The notes beneath the pieces are model-generated. The model had not been told where the DNA came from. It saw nothing but the letters and a program-made list of their open reading frames with translations, and searched no databases. The translations under genes and the position numbers were made by a program. Below, in pieces: positions 44,027-52,931 of a DNA stretch of 64,000 bases; the first letter of the stretch is position 1, and each line of letters begins with the position of its first letter. This DNA comes from Aureibacillus halotolerans. GTDB lineage: Bacteria; Bacillota; Bacilli; Bacillales; DSM-28697. The stretch covers positions 1 to 64,000 of the forward strand of contig NZ_SNYJ01000012.1 of the NCBI RefSeq assembly GCF_004363045.1, given 5' to 3'.

Positions 44027-44449
44027 ATGACAAAACTATCGCAATGGGAAGCATTTATGGTAGAAACGCTACGAGCCAAAGGACTGCAAGATGATGTGTT
44101 GCTTGACGCATTGGCTAATGGAGATACGCGTCCATTGGAAGCCGTGTCTGATGCGTTTGATTTTAGTGATCTCGTCGATGCTTTTAAGGAAGATCGCGAA
44201 AGAATTACAGCATCAATCCGTGAAGAGTACCAAGTGAAATTTCTTACCAAACCTGGCGTCACACGGTTGCTCAAGCTTCGGTTTGGCCTTCGCTTAGGCG
44301 AGTCGTATGAGGAAACGGAAGCTGGTGTGATCAATGTGCCCCTTTCAACTGAACAAGTCGAATCCTTTCAAACACTCCTTTCCTCGAACTGGACGCTTCG
44401 TCTGTCAAGTGATGGACACTATGATATTGTACAAATTTCTTTAGTCTAA
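44027..44449 (+). CDS. hypothetical protein at the end of the opp-type operon, 140 aa
   Basis: No recognised family. The N-terminal half is helical and acidic (LRAKGLQDDVLLDALANGDT, DFSDLVDAFKEDRERITASI). The C-terminal half begins with a basic patch (TKPGVTRLLKLRFGLRL) and ends in short strands (WTLRLSSDGHYDIVQISLV). No signal or membrane segment. It lies 21 bases after the receptor gene with GGGGA as ribosome site, and a terminator follows, so it is co-transcribed with the transporter. The role is unknown. Confidence 0.65.
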   Translation: MTKLSQWEAFMVETLRAKGLQDDVLLDALANGDTRPLEAVSDAFDFSDLVDAFKEDRERITASIREEYQVKFLTKPGVTRLLKLRFGLRLGESYEETEAGVINVPLSTEQVESFQTLLSSNWTLRLSSDGHYDIVQISLV

Positions 44450-44463
44450 GCTAATCAAGAAGG

Positions 44464-44504
44464 CGCCCCATTCGTTATGAATTTCATGACGTTTGGGGCG
44501 TTTT
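44464..44504 (+). terminator. intrinsic terminator of the opp-type operon
   Basis: CGCCCCA (44464-44470) pairs with TGGGGCG (44494-44500), with inner CGT/ACG and CATGA-type pairing, followed by TTTT. Confidence 0.8.
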
Positions 44505-44527
44505 ATGATTGTATCGGAAAGGTCGTG

Positions 44528-44556
44528 TTGAAAATAGGTAATGTAAACACTACAAT
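44528..44556 (+). promoter_or_regulatory. sigma-A promoter of the large helicase gene
   Basis: TTGAAA (44528-44533), 17-base spacer, TACAAT (44551-44556). It lies about 100 bases before the ATG at 44654, which has AGGGGAGA upstream. Confidence 0.7.
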
Positions 44557-44653
44557 TTCATCAAAAAGGATACTTTGGAATTGTTTGACTAGTTACAAGG
44601 TGGTACGCTAGAGGTACTAGGCACAAAGTCATTGAAAAAAAGGGGAGACTTTT

Positions 44654-47600
44654 ATGAATGCTGTTGACCTCACTCTCGATTACTCAGGCGTCGCCAACTA
44701 TGCCTTGCAACAAAACCGTGTTCCGCTCATTACAGAACTGTCATTGAAAAATGAAGGCAACGAGCCATTGAAAAATGTACGCATAGACATTATGACAAAT
44801 CCATCAATTACTCGTTTTCAACCGGTCCATTTCGATATCGTCCCTTCAGAAGAGGCGATCGTTTTTACTCCGGAGCTATCCTACGATACAGCGGAGCTTA
44901 GACGATTTGAAGAGGCCGTCCAAGGCACGATCGATATTCGTATCACTTCCAATGATCAATTGGTCCTGCAAACAAGCCGTGCACTGGAAATTTTGGCGTA
45001 CAACCAGTGGCCAGGAGCTGCGGCGAGTCCTGAAATCATCGCAAGTTTTATTACACCGAATCGCCCCTACATAGATCAATTGCTTAAAGACAGTATTCAA
45101 CGTTTGAAAACAAAAAAGCCCTCAAGCTCCATGGACGGCTATCAAAGCGCAGACCCAGCGCACACTGTTGATCAGGTATCCGCGATTTACAGTTCGATCC
45201 AAGGCAAAGGCATTGATTATGCCAATCCACCTGCTAGCTTTGAGCACCACGGTCAGAAGGTTCGTTTTCCAGATCAAGTCTCCGAAACTGGGATGGGCAC
45301 ATGTTTGGATTTAACAGTCCTGTTTGCATCCTGTGTTGAAGCAGCGGGCCTTCATCCAATGCTCATTTTTTGCCGTGGCCATGTGTTCCTCGGTGTTTGG
45401 TTGACGAATGAGTGGATGCCCGAAATGGTGAGCTACGATAAAACGTATTTAACGAAACGAATGGCGGATGGCATTAATGATCTGATCGTTGTCGAGACGA
45501 CTCACCTAACTAATTCAGAGGTGCCGTTTGCTGAGGCAATTCAGACTGCGAAGAAAGCGTTTGATAAGCCAGATTATATTAATTATGCTGTTGATATCCA
45601 GCGCTGTAGGCATGGTGGCATTAAGGCTCTCTCGCTATTGGCGGAAAACCATGTCGTCCAATCTGCTCCTTCTGTTGTTCCTCAAACACAGAATGACTAT
45701 CAGGCGTATGCTATCTCAAGACATAGCAGTGACATTGATGGGTCTGCTGCTTCTCAGCAAGATAAGATCGGATTGTGGAAAAGTAAACTGTTGGATTTGG
45801 GAATGAGAAACCTTCTACTAAATTACAATTACAAGCGAAAAGGCATTCCATTGATTTCTTCTGATCTTGGTCAAATTGAAGATGCCTTGCACAGAGGCGA
45901 AAAGATGAAAATTGAGCCTGCGCCCAGTGAGTTTAAAGGTGCATTAAACAGGAGCTTCTCAGAGGTAGCAGATGAAGGATTAATCCAGAATGAATTGTCG
46001 CAAAATCGTTTGCGTGCGTATCTAGACAATGAGGATCTCTTTAAGCGGGCGACGAAGATTTACCGTGATGCGAAAGAAAAGCTAGAGGAAAACGGTGCCA
46101 ATGCGTTGTTTCTCGCACTCGGTTTTCTTCAGTGGATTGATCCAAAAAGTAAGAAAACCAGATTTGCCCCGATTCTATTAATGCCCGTTGAAATGATACG
46201 CCATTCTCAGCAAAGTGGATTTTCAATTAAAGCACGAACCGATGATATTCAAATCAACATTTCTTTAGTTGAATACTTGCGACAGGCCTTTTCCATCAAT
46301 GCCTCAGAGCTGTACACACTGCCTGAAGATGAGTACGGGGCAGACGTTAAGCGCGTCATGTCTGATGTGCGTAGACTTATTATGCATATGGATGGCTGGG
46401 ATGTTCTTGAGTTTTCCAGCATTGGCACGTTCTCTTTCGCTAAATTTGTGATGTGGAACGACTTACGATCCAATGAAGCAATGCTATCACGCAATCCCGT
46501 CGTAAAAAGTCTCATTGAAGGAAGAAAATCATTTACGCAGTCGTATAACTTTTCAGAAGCGCTGACGCCTGAAAAAGAAATTTCAACACCATCACTGGTC
46601 CCTTTGAGCGCTGATGGTTCGCAAATGGAAGCCCTTCATGCAGCATCAAGTGGGGAAAGCTTTGTGCTTCATGGGCCACCAGGATCAGGGAAGTCTCAAA
46701 CCATTACAAACATTATTACGAATACCCTTGGAGAAGGAAAGACGGTGCTTTTTGTAGCTGAAAAAATGGCTGCCCTCGAAGTTGTGTATCAAAAATTAAA
46801 AGGCATCGGATTGGAGCCGTTTTTACTAAGTGTATACTCCAACAAAGCGCAAAAAAATCAGGTTCTTGAGCAATTTGACAAGTCGTTTAAGGTGGAGCGT
46901 ACAGCCTCTGTAAATTGGGAAGAGTACAACACAGATATTGCCCAGTTGAAAAAGTCGCTTTTTGACATAAGCAAGGAGCTTCATGAAGAAACAACTTTCG
47001 GGAAAAGTACGTATGATATGCTGCAATCCTTTGCGTCGCTTGAACGACCTGATGTCGTGGCTTCCCTTGACTCTCAGCATGTGAAGAATCTTACAGACAG
47101 GGTTCTTGAAAGTCACATCGAACTTATGAAAAAGACCACTCGCCTCGGAGAAACATGTGTGCCATTGAAAGACCACCCATGGGATGGCATCGGAGCCATT
47201 CAATATTCTTTAGCGAAAAAGGATGACATAACGAGGTATCTGCAAGAAGTAATTCGAATTGGAGAGCCGTTGCGCAAGAGTTTAAGGGAGTATTTGGAAG
47301 GGGTTAGCGTGCGGTTTACAGGTGAAAGCAAGACATCTCTGAAGGGATTTCTTCAAAAGCTTGAGAAGATCGAACAACTCGACACGATGCACCTGCTAGC
47401 ATTTTTGGATGAAGGCCAAGGGATCGAGATGACGAGGACTGTGTTAGTTAAGAATCATGAGCTTACGGTAGCTCAGGAGCAGCTCTCCACCACCTTTGAT
47501 GATCGAATGTCTCAAGTGAGTGAAGTGACTTGGCTTGAAAGGTTAAGCGAGGCCCGAACGCCAGGTCTTTTTGCGTTCTTTAAACGGCGAAAAGCAGTGA

Positions 47601-50404
47601 ATTCACTTAAACCATTTTTGCGAGAGGCAACGGCACAACCTTCTGTTGAGTTGTTGCAACAGTATTGTGATACGACACGGCGAATGGGAGAGCTTGAAAA
47701 AGAGCTTGAACCGCACGTGACGTGGATGGACAAAGCCTTTGGCTCTTCTTGGCGTACTAAACAGCAAAAGGACGTTATCGAAAATGATCTGACGGCTTTG
47801 GCAGCACTTGAGCAGTTATGCAATGAACCTCAGAGCGTTGGTGCTATTAAATCGTTTCTAATACATCATGATGTTGACCAGAGGAACCTTAGAGGACATG
47901 CCGTTGCTCGTCAAGCATTGCAAAAAGAAGTGCATTCATTCGAGAGTATGTTAGACGTTTTGAAAGATACGCTGGAAATAAACGACTACATAAGCAAAGC
48001 GAGTGATTGGGTCTATTCGGTGGTTGAAAAAGCAAAGTCGCAGCTAGAACACTTGGATCGACTCTACGATATGGTGCAATACGTCCATGCGAAACGCGAG
48101 GCAGAAAAGGTTGGAATTGAACCAATGCTTGTGGATTTCGAAACTGGAGACAGATCAGGCGAAGAAGTCGTTCATACGTATCGTTACAGTGTGTTGCGCC
48201 AGCGAATTGACAAGGAAGTGAATCTCAGAGAACATCTCCGCACGTTTAGTGAAGCAGAAGTGGAGTTGCTGCTTGAGAAATTCAAGCGAATGGATGAGCA
48301 ACTGATGAAGGCGTCTCAGCTTGAGGTTGCTGAACGACTGGCGAAAAAGAATATCCAGCTAGAAAACATTAGTGAAATTGAGGGAACAGAGGTCAATAAG
48401 CTTCATCGGGCCATCCGGAGCAGGGGCAGGGGCTTGGCCATGAGACAGCTATTCTCAAGCATCCCTAACACACTTTCAAAGCTCAAGCCTTGTGTGTTGA
48501 TGAGCCCGATCGCTGTGTCTCAATACCTTTCTTCTGATCATCCTGCATTTGACCTGGTAATTTTTGATGAAGCCTCACAAATGCCGACAAGCGAGGCAGT
48601 AGGTGCCATGGCAAGGGGGAGACAGGTCATCGTTGTTGGTGATCCAAAACAATTACCACCAACCAACTTTTTTAATGCCACGATTAATGACGAGGATGAT
48701 GATGTGGAGATGGTTGACATGGAGAGTGTTCTAGAAGATTGTCTGGCACTTCCCCTCCCAGAAAAATATTTGAAGTGGCATTACCGCAGTGAGCATGAAA
48801 GTCTGATTGCGTTTTCGAATCGACGTTATTATGACGGACAGCTCGTCACATTCCCGTCCACTGACTTTTCAAAAGACAAGGTGACGTTTACGAATGTAAA
48901 GGGAACGTACGAACGCGGTGGGGCGAACGTCAATAAAACGGAAGCGGAAGCGATTGTCACAGATGTGTTTCGACGGCTAGAGGATCCAATACTCAGGAAA
49001 TCAAGCATTGGCATTGTCACGTTTAACTCTCATCAGCAGGAACTGATTGCCGACATGATTGAAGAAGAGCTTTCCAAAAAACCTGAGTTGGAAGAGATCG
49101 TTTTAAATGGGGAAGAGCCTCTATTCGTTAAAAACCTCGAAAACGTGCAGGGAGATGAACGTGATACAATCTACTTTTCCTTATGTTTTGGTCCGGATGA
49201 GGAAGGAAAAATGACGATGAACTTTGGTCCTCTGAACCGTGAAGGGGGCTGGAGACGATTAAATGTAGCCATCACACGGGCGAAGCAGGAAATGAAAGTA
49301 TTCGCTTCAATGGAGCCGGAAGCTTTACAGCGAGCGAAAGCAAAGGGCGTGCAGGATCTTCAAGCATTTATGCTGTTTGCCAAAAGGGCAAGTCATTCTG
49401 GAGGTTTGTCTGCAACAAGAGAAGAGGAACAACATGAGGCGATTTTACTTTCTATTGAAAGGAAACTGGCTGAAAAAGGCTACGAAACGGAACGCGGAGT
49501 AGGAATGAGTGCGTTTAAAATTGAGCTGGCAGTCAAGCATCCAGATGCCCCAGAGAGGTATATGGCGGCTATTTTAACAGATGGTCACACAGCGGCTGCT
49601 GAAAAAACGATTCGTGACCGCGAAAAGCTAAAGGTCGATGTGCTGAACCGGTTTGGTTGGACTGTATTGAAAGTGTGGACGATGTCTTGGTGGCGTAACC
49701 CTGACAAACAGGCCGACGCGCTGTGTGAACAGCTTGAAAGTATACGAGCAGCCGCACCGATAAAAGAGCCAACGCTTCAACAGCAAGATGAGACATTGTC
49801 TGAAGTGATGACAGAGCCTATTGCTGCCGTTGAAACAGTTCCACTGAAAAAGGACGTGTATGAGGCACATGTACTGCCTGAGGTAGTGGTCGACAAAAAT
49901 GACTTTTATACGATCTCTTCGAAGGAGATGATCTTTACGCAGATGAGACAGTTGGTTGAGCATGAGGCCCCAATTAGTGAGCAGATGCTCGTCAAACGAA
50001 TTAGTGATGCGTGGGGTTTTAAACGAGCAGGTAGTAGAATTGCGCAGCATGTCGCTGAATGCCTGGGGCAAACCAACTACTTCGTCGAAGAAGAAAGCGA
50101 TGACCGTCGCTTCATATGGAGCACATCGGAAAGCGTATCTGATTTTTCCTTGTTTCGCGAGGGCGATAAGGATCGTCGTGATTCTGACGATATTTCCTTT
50201 AGAGAATATCGAAACGGAATCAAGCATCTAAGTGACGCTGGCATCAAGCTCCCCATCGATGAAGTCGTCAAACGTCTAAACAATCTGTTAGGGTTTCAAC
50301 GTCTGAATCAAGGCGTTGATGAACGCGTTCGACAAACCATTGACAAAATGGTAACTGACGGTGAGCTTACGATGGATGAACGCATGATTCAACACAAGAG
50401 CTGA
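44654..50404 (+). CDS. DUF4011 / SF1 helicase / Vsr-like nuclease / DUF3320 protein with transglutaminase-like domain, 1916 aa
   Basis: A single very large cytoplasmic protein. In order: a beta-rich N-terminus (1-110); a transglutaminase-like domain with a plausible triad C217 (GTCLDLT), H243 (RGHVFLG) and D262 (SYDKTYL); DUF4011 beginning KLLDLGMRNLLLNY (about 380); an SF1 helicase with Walker A GPPGSGKS (K680), a long inserted helical region (about 760-1220), Walker B VIFDEASQ (D1305-E1306), GDPKQLPP, VQGDERDTIYFS and NVAITRAKQE; an MTES_1575/Vsr-like nuclease domain (about 1593-1665); and DUF3320 (about 1765-1830). In the nuclease, the usual Asp is E1624 (FKIELAV), and the usual Glu of IExDG is L1641 (ILTDG; D1643 kept), so cleavage may be lost. 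Relatives of this architecture have been linked to phage defence; for this protein that is inference. Confidence 0.9.
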   Translation: MNAVDLTLDYSGVANYALQQNRVPLITELSLKNEGNEPLKNVRIDIMTNPSITRFQPVHFDIVPSEEAIVFTPELSYDTAELRRFEEAVQGTIDIRITSNDQLVLQTSRALEILAYNQWPGAAASPEIIASFITPNRPYIDQLLKDSIQRLKTKKPSSSMDGYQSADPAHTVDQVSAIYSSIQGKGIDYANPPASFEHHGQKVRFPDQVSETGMGTCLDLTVLFASCVEAAGLHPMLIFCRGHVFLGVWLTNEWMPEMVSYDKTYLTKRMADGINDLIVVETTHLTNSEVPFAEAIQTAKKAFDKPDYINYAVDIQRCRHGGIKALSLLAENHVVQSAPSVVPQTQNDYQAYAISRHSSDIDGSAASQQDKIGLWKSKLLDLGMRNLLLNYNYKRKGIPLISSDLGQIEDALHRGEKMKIEPAPSEFKGALNRSFSEVADEGLIQNELSQNRLRAYLDNEDLFKRATKIYRDAKEKLEENGANALFLALGFLQWIDPKSKKTRFAPILLMPVEMIRHSQQSGFSIKARTDDIQINISLVEYLRQAFSINASELYTLPEDEYGADVKRVMSDVRRLIMHMDGWDVLEFSSIGTFSFAKFVMWNDLRSNEAMLSRNPVVKSLIEGRKSFTQSYNFSEALTPEKEISTPSLVPLSADGSQMEALHAASSGESFVLHGPPGSGKSQTITNIITNTLGEGKTVLFVAEKMAALEVVYQKLKGIGLEPFLLSVYSNKAQKNQVLEQFDKSFKVERTASVNWEEYNTDIAQLKKSLFDISKELHEETTFGKSTYDMLQSFASLERPDVVASLDSQHVKNLTDRVLESHIELMKKTTRLGETCVPLKDHPWDGIGAIQYSLAKKDDITRYLQEVIRIGEPLRKSLREYLEGVSVRFTGESKTSLKGFLQKLEKIEQLDTMHLLAFLDEGQGIEMTRTVLVKNHELTVAQEQLSTTFDDRMSQVSEVTWLERLSEARTPGLFAFFKRRKAVNSLKPFLREATAQPSVELLQQYCDTTRRMGELEKELEPHVTWMDKAFGSSWRTKQQKDVIENDLTALAALEQLCNEPQSVGAIKSFLIHHDVDQRNLRGHAVARQALQKEVHSFESMLDVLKDTLEINDYISKASDWVYSVVEKAKSQLEHLDRLYDMVQYVHAKREAEKVGIEPMLVDFETGDRSGEEVVHTYRYSVLRQRIDKEVNLREHLRTFSEAEVELLLEKFKRMDEQLMKASQLEVAERLAKKNIQLENISEIEGTEVNKLHRAIRSRGRGLAMRQLFSSIPNTLSKLKPCVLMSPIAVSQYLSSDHPAFDLVIFDEASQMPTSEAVGAMARGRQVIVVGDPKQLPPTNFFNATINDEDDDVEMVDMESVLEDCLALPLPEKYLKWHYRSEHESLIAFSNRRYYDGQLVTFPSTDFSKDKVTFTNVKGTYERGGANVNKTEAEAIVTDVFRRLEDPILRKSSIGIVTFNSHQQELIADMIEEELSKKPELEEIVLNGEEPLFVKNLENVQGDERDTIYFSLCFGPDEEGKMTMNFGPLNREGGWRRLNVAITRAKQEMKVFASMEPEALQRAKAKGVQDLQAFMLFAKRASHSGGLSATREEEQHEAILLSIERKLAEKGYETERGVGMSAFKIELAVKHPDAPERYMAAILTDGHTAAAEKTIRDREKLKVDVLNRFGWTVLKVWTMSWWRNPDKQADALCEQLESIRAAAPIKEPTLQQQDETLSEVMTEPIAAVETVPLKKDVYEAHVLPEVVVDKNDFYTISSKEMIFTQMRQLVEHEAPISEQMLVKRISDAWGFKRAGSRIAQHVAECLGQTNYFVEEESDDRRFIWSTSESVSDFSLFREGDKDRRDSDDISFREYRNGIKHLSDAGIKLPIDEVVKRLNNLLGFQRLNQGVDERVRQTIDKMVTDGELTMDERMIQHKS

Positions 50405-50504
50405 AACGCTTGGCTATTTACTAGTGCCCTTTCCACTACCCTTGTTGGTTATGGTCGACATTGAACCAACGAGGTCAAGGTCATGTCATTCGTTCTTTAC
50501 AATA

Positions 50505-51818
50505 ACCAAAAGCGGTCACTAGCGAGACTCAAGCAGCAAAGAAAACACGACGAGGGCTCCGTCAACAAACTTCGCTTTCTGTGGGGCGCGGCTTCAGCTT
50601 CCTCGAAAAAGCATGGCTTTCCGAGGGGATCTTCAGCTCGCGCTGATCCCACTAGAGTCTACGTTGTGGACTACGCTGAGTTTGTTTCTGCGTTCATTGT
50701 TTATTGTGGCTCGGTCTCTCGTATAGAAGGTAAAAAGCTGTGTGGCAACCAAATAAGGCAAGTCAGTGCACTGTTTCAAAGTAGATCATCGGATGCCTTT
50801 TACATGAATGTCGTGGTAACTGTTGAAAATGAAACCAAAAAAGATCTTTCTCATTTGATTCGCCCTTTAGCATAAACCAAAAGCGACGACTAGCGAGACT
50901 CCACGACTAAGTCACGATGAGGTCCTTTCGAATTGAAGATGCGCTAAGGTGAACGGCATTGTCGACCGCTCCGTCAACAAACTTCGCTTTCTGTGGGGCG
51001 CGGCTTCAGCTTCCTCGAAAAAGCATGGCTTTTTCGAGGGGATCTTCAGCTCGCGCTGATCCCACTAGAGTCTACGTTGTTGACTACGCTGATGTTTGTT
51101 TCTGCGTTCATAGTTTATTGTGGCTCGGTCTCTCGTATAGAGGGTAAAAAGCCGTGTGGTAACCAAATAAGGCAAGTCAGTGCACTGTTTCGAGTTAGAT
51201 CACCTGGTGCCATTTACACGAATGTCGTGGTAACTGTTGAAAATGAAACCAAAAAAGATCTTTCTCATTTGATTCGTTCTTTATAATAAACCAAAAGCGA
51301 CGACTAGCGAGACTCCACGACTAAGTCACGACGAGGTCCTTTTGAGTTGAAGATGCGCTAGAGTGCAAGGGAATGTCGACCGCTCCGTCTACATACTTCG
51401 CTTTCTGTGGGGCGCGGCTTCAGCTTCCTCGAAAAAGCATGGCTTTTTCGAGGGGATCTTCAGCTCGCGCTGATCCCACTAGAGTCTACGTATGTTGCCT
51501 ACGCTGATGTTTATTTCTGTGTATATTGTTTATTGTGGCTCGGTGTCGTATAGAGGGTAAAAAGCCGTGTGGCAGCCGAATCAGGCAAGTCAGTGCACTG
51601 TTTCAAAGTAGATCATCGGATGCCTTTTACATGAATGTCGTGGTAACTGTTGAAAATGAAACCAAAAAAATCTTTCTCATTTCATTCGCCCTTTAGCATA
51701 AACCAAAAGCGACGACTAGCGAGACTCCACGACTAAGTCACGACGAGGTCCTTTTGAGTTGAAGATGCGCTAGAGTGCAAGGGAATGTCGACCGCTGCGT
51801 CAACAAACTTCGCTTTGT
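50505..51818 (+). repeat. tandem array of about 412-bp repeats, four copies
   Basis: Units begin at the word ACCAAAAGCG at 50505, 50876, 51290 and 51702; spacings are 371, 414 and 412. Each full unit has a head (GACTAGCGAGACTCCACGAC, CACGACGAGG, GAAGATGCGCTA), the R1-type core (CTTCGCTTTCTGTGGGGCGC, TTCAGCTTCCTCG, GGGGATCTTCAGCTCGCGCT, AGAGTCTACGT) and a tail (GTTTATTGTGGCTCGG, GGCAAGTCAGTGCACTGTTT, AATGTCGTGGTAACTGTTGA). The fourth copy breaks off at about 51818 after CTTCGCTTT. Short frames recur in the copies (VVVTVENETKKDLSHL) but have no ribosome sites, so I do not call genes. The flanks 50405-50504 and 51819-51940 show no gene. Confidence 0.9.
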
Positions 51819-51940
51819 TACACCACGTCCTGTCGGTTGGTCTTTCATTAGCAATGCTTCATCTGTTTATTCGCACGGGTCCAGGGAAAAGGAATAAAAA
51901 AGATGACTGTTAGCTCGCTTCATCTTGCTGCATCACTAGA

Positions 51941-51983
51941 AAAAACATGCCGGCCCTATAATCGCTTGGGCGGCATGTTTTTC
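51941..51983. terminator. bidirectional intrinsic terminator
   Basis: AAAAACATGCCG (51941-51952) pairs with CGGCATGTTTTT (51971-51982), with CCC/GGG inside. It ends the minus-strand PTS/mannosidase operon and also blocks reading from the repeat array. Confidence 0.9.
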
Positions 51984-52004
51984 TAATGTCATCTATCGCG
52001 TCTT

Positions 52005-52931
52005 CTATCTAAAAATCGACTTAGCTCTCATACGCAATTGGTGTCTTTCACCACGGATCGCGTTCCCTAACACATCAATATTTTGATATAAAGCTAATCC
52101 TGAGTATCCAGCATCACCTATATGGTGAATATCGACACCACATGATTTACAAGCCAATGCAATTTTTTGGATAACCTCTTTGCTTGAGCTTTCCTGACTC
52201 GTTCCAATGGCAGACAATGTTAGAACTTTCTTTGCAGGGTCTTTTACAGATCGGTTATGTGAATGAACAACTTCGACCAAACGTAATAACTCTTCTTCTC
52301 TAAATTTGGGAACGGTATAGACAGCAGGGAATAAGATAATGTCAGCTCCGGCCTCTATAAATTGTTCAACTGTTTGTTCGTCAACAATGGGTTCATCAAT
52401 GCCAGAACTATGCATTTTCCCTGCGATGATTAACCCATCAAACGTACGTTTTGCTTCTTGAATAGAGTTGCAAATCGCTTCGTTTGTCACTCCTGTCCCA
52501 GGGTTTCCTGTTAAACAGATAAAATCTAGACCTAATTCATTTGCCTTTTTGAACGTATGAACGGTCGCTTTTCTGCCGGCACCGATTTCCTCTTTCTCAT
52601 CCATCGTGCTTTGGCTATCATCCACAGGTTCTAAATTGGCTCCGATGGGACGTCCAGTTAATTTCTTCAACGTTTTCACAGGCTGGGAATCTGTGGAACT
52701 TATCCCGCAAATGGCAGGATGGTCTACATCAAACGCATTTAAAAGGATTAAATCTGCCCCGGCGAATTTTGCGATTTCTCCATTCGTTACGCCATCAATG
52801 ATAGGGTCTTTTACAACAGCAACTTCTGTTAACACGGTTCGGCCTTCGCTGGCATAGATGGATACTTTTAATTCCTCTTTAGTCATTGCCATAATATCAC
52901 TTGTATCGCAGTTCAGTAGTCGTTTTGTCAT
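52005..52931 (-). CDS. TIM-barrel-like protein of sugar-PTS operons, function unknown
   Basis: 308 aa, cytoplasmic, no signal. The glycine and acid-rich strand ends (NGEIAKFAGADLILLNAFDV, LDFICLTGNPGTGVTNEAI, LIIAGKMHSSG, GADIILFPAVYTVP, LTLSAIGTSQES, GVDIHHIGDAGYSGLAL) give the periodic look of a (beta/alpha)8 barrel. I know close relatives only as uncharacterised proteins next to PTS genes (I believe DUF7916). A sugar-phosphate aldolase or phosphonomutase-like role is conceivable but not shown. It overlaps the IIC gene by 4 bases and is the last gene of the minus-strand operon, before a strong terminator. Confidence 0.6.
   Translation of the reverse strand: MTKRLLNCDTSDIMAMTKEELKVSIYASEGRTVLTEVAVVKDPIIDGVTNGEIAKFAGADLILLNAFDVDHPAICGISSTDSQPVKTLKKLTGRPIGANLEPVDDSQSTMDEKEEIGAGRKATVHTFKKANELGLDFICLTGNPGTGVTNEAICNSIQEAKRTFDGLIIAGKMHSSGIDEPIVDEQTVEQFIEAGADIILFPAVYTVPKFREEELLRLVEVVHSHNRSVKDPAKKVLTLSAIGTSQESSSKEVIQKIALACKSCGVDIHHIGDAGYSGLALYQNIDVLGNAIRGERHQLRMRAKSIFR

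Noticed and set aside
50483-51286. Repeated short frames in the tandem array
   Set aside because: They recur only because the DNA repeats; frames shift between copies, and starts lack ribosome sites.
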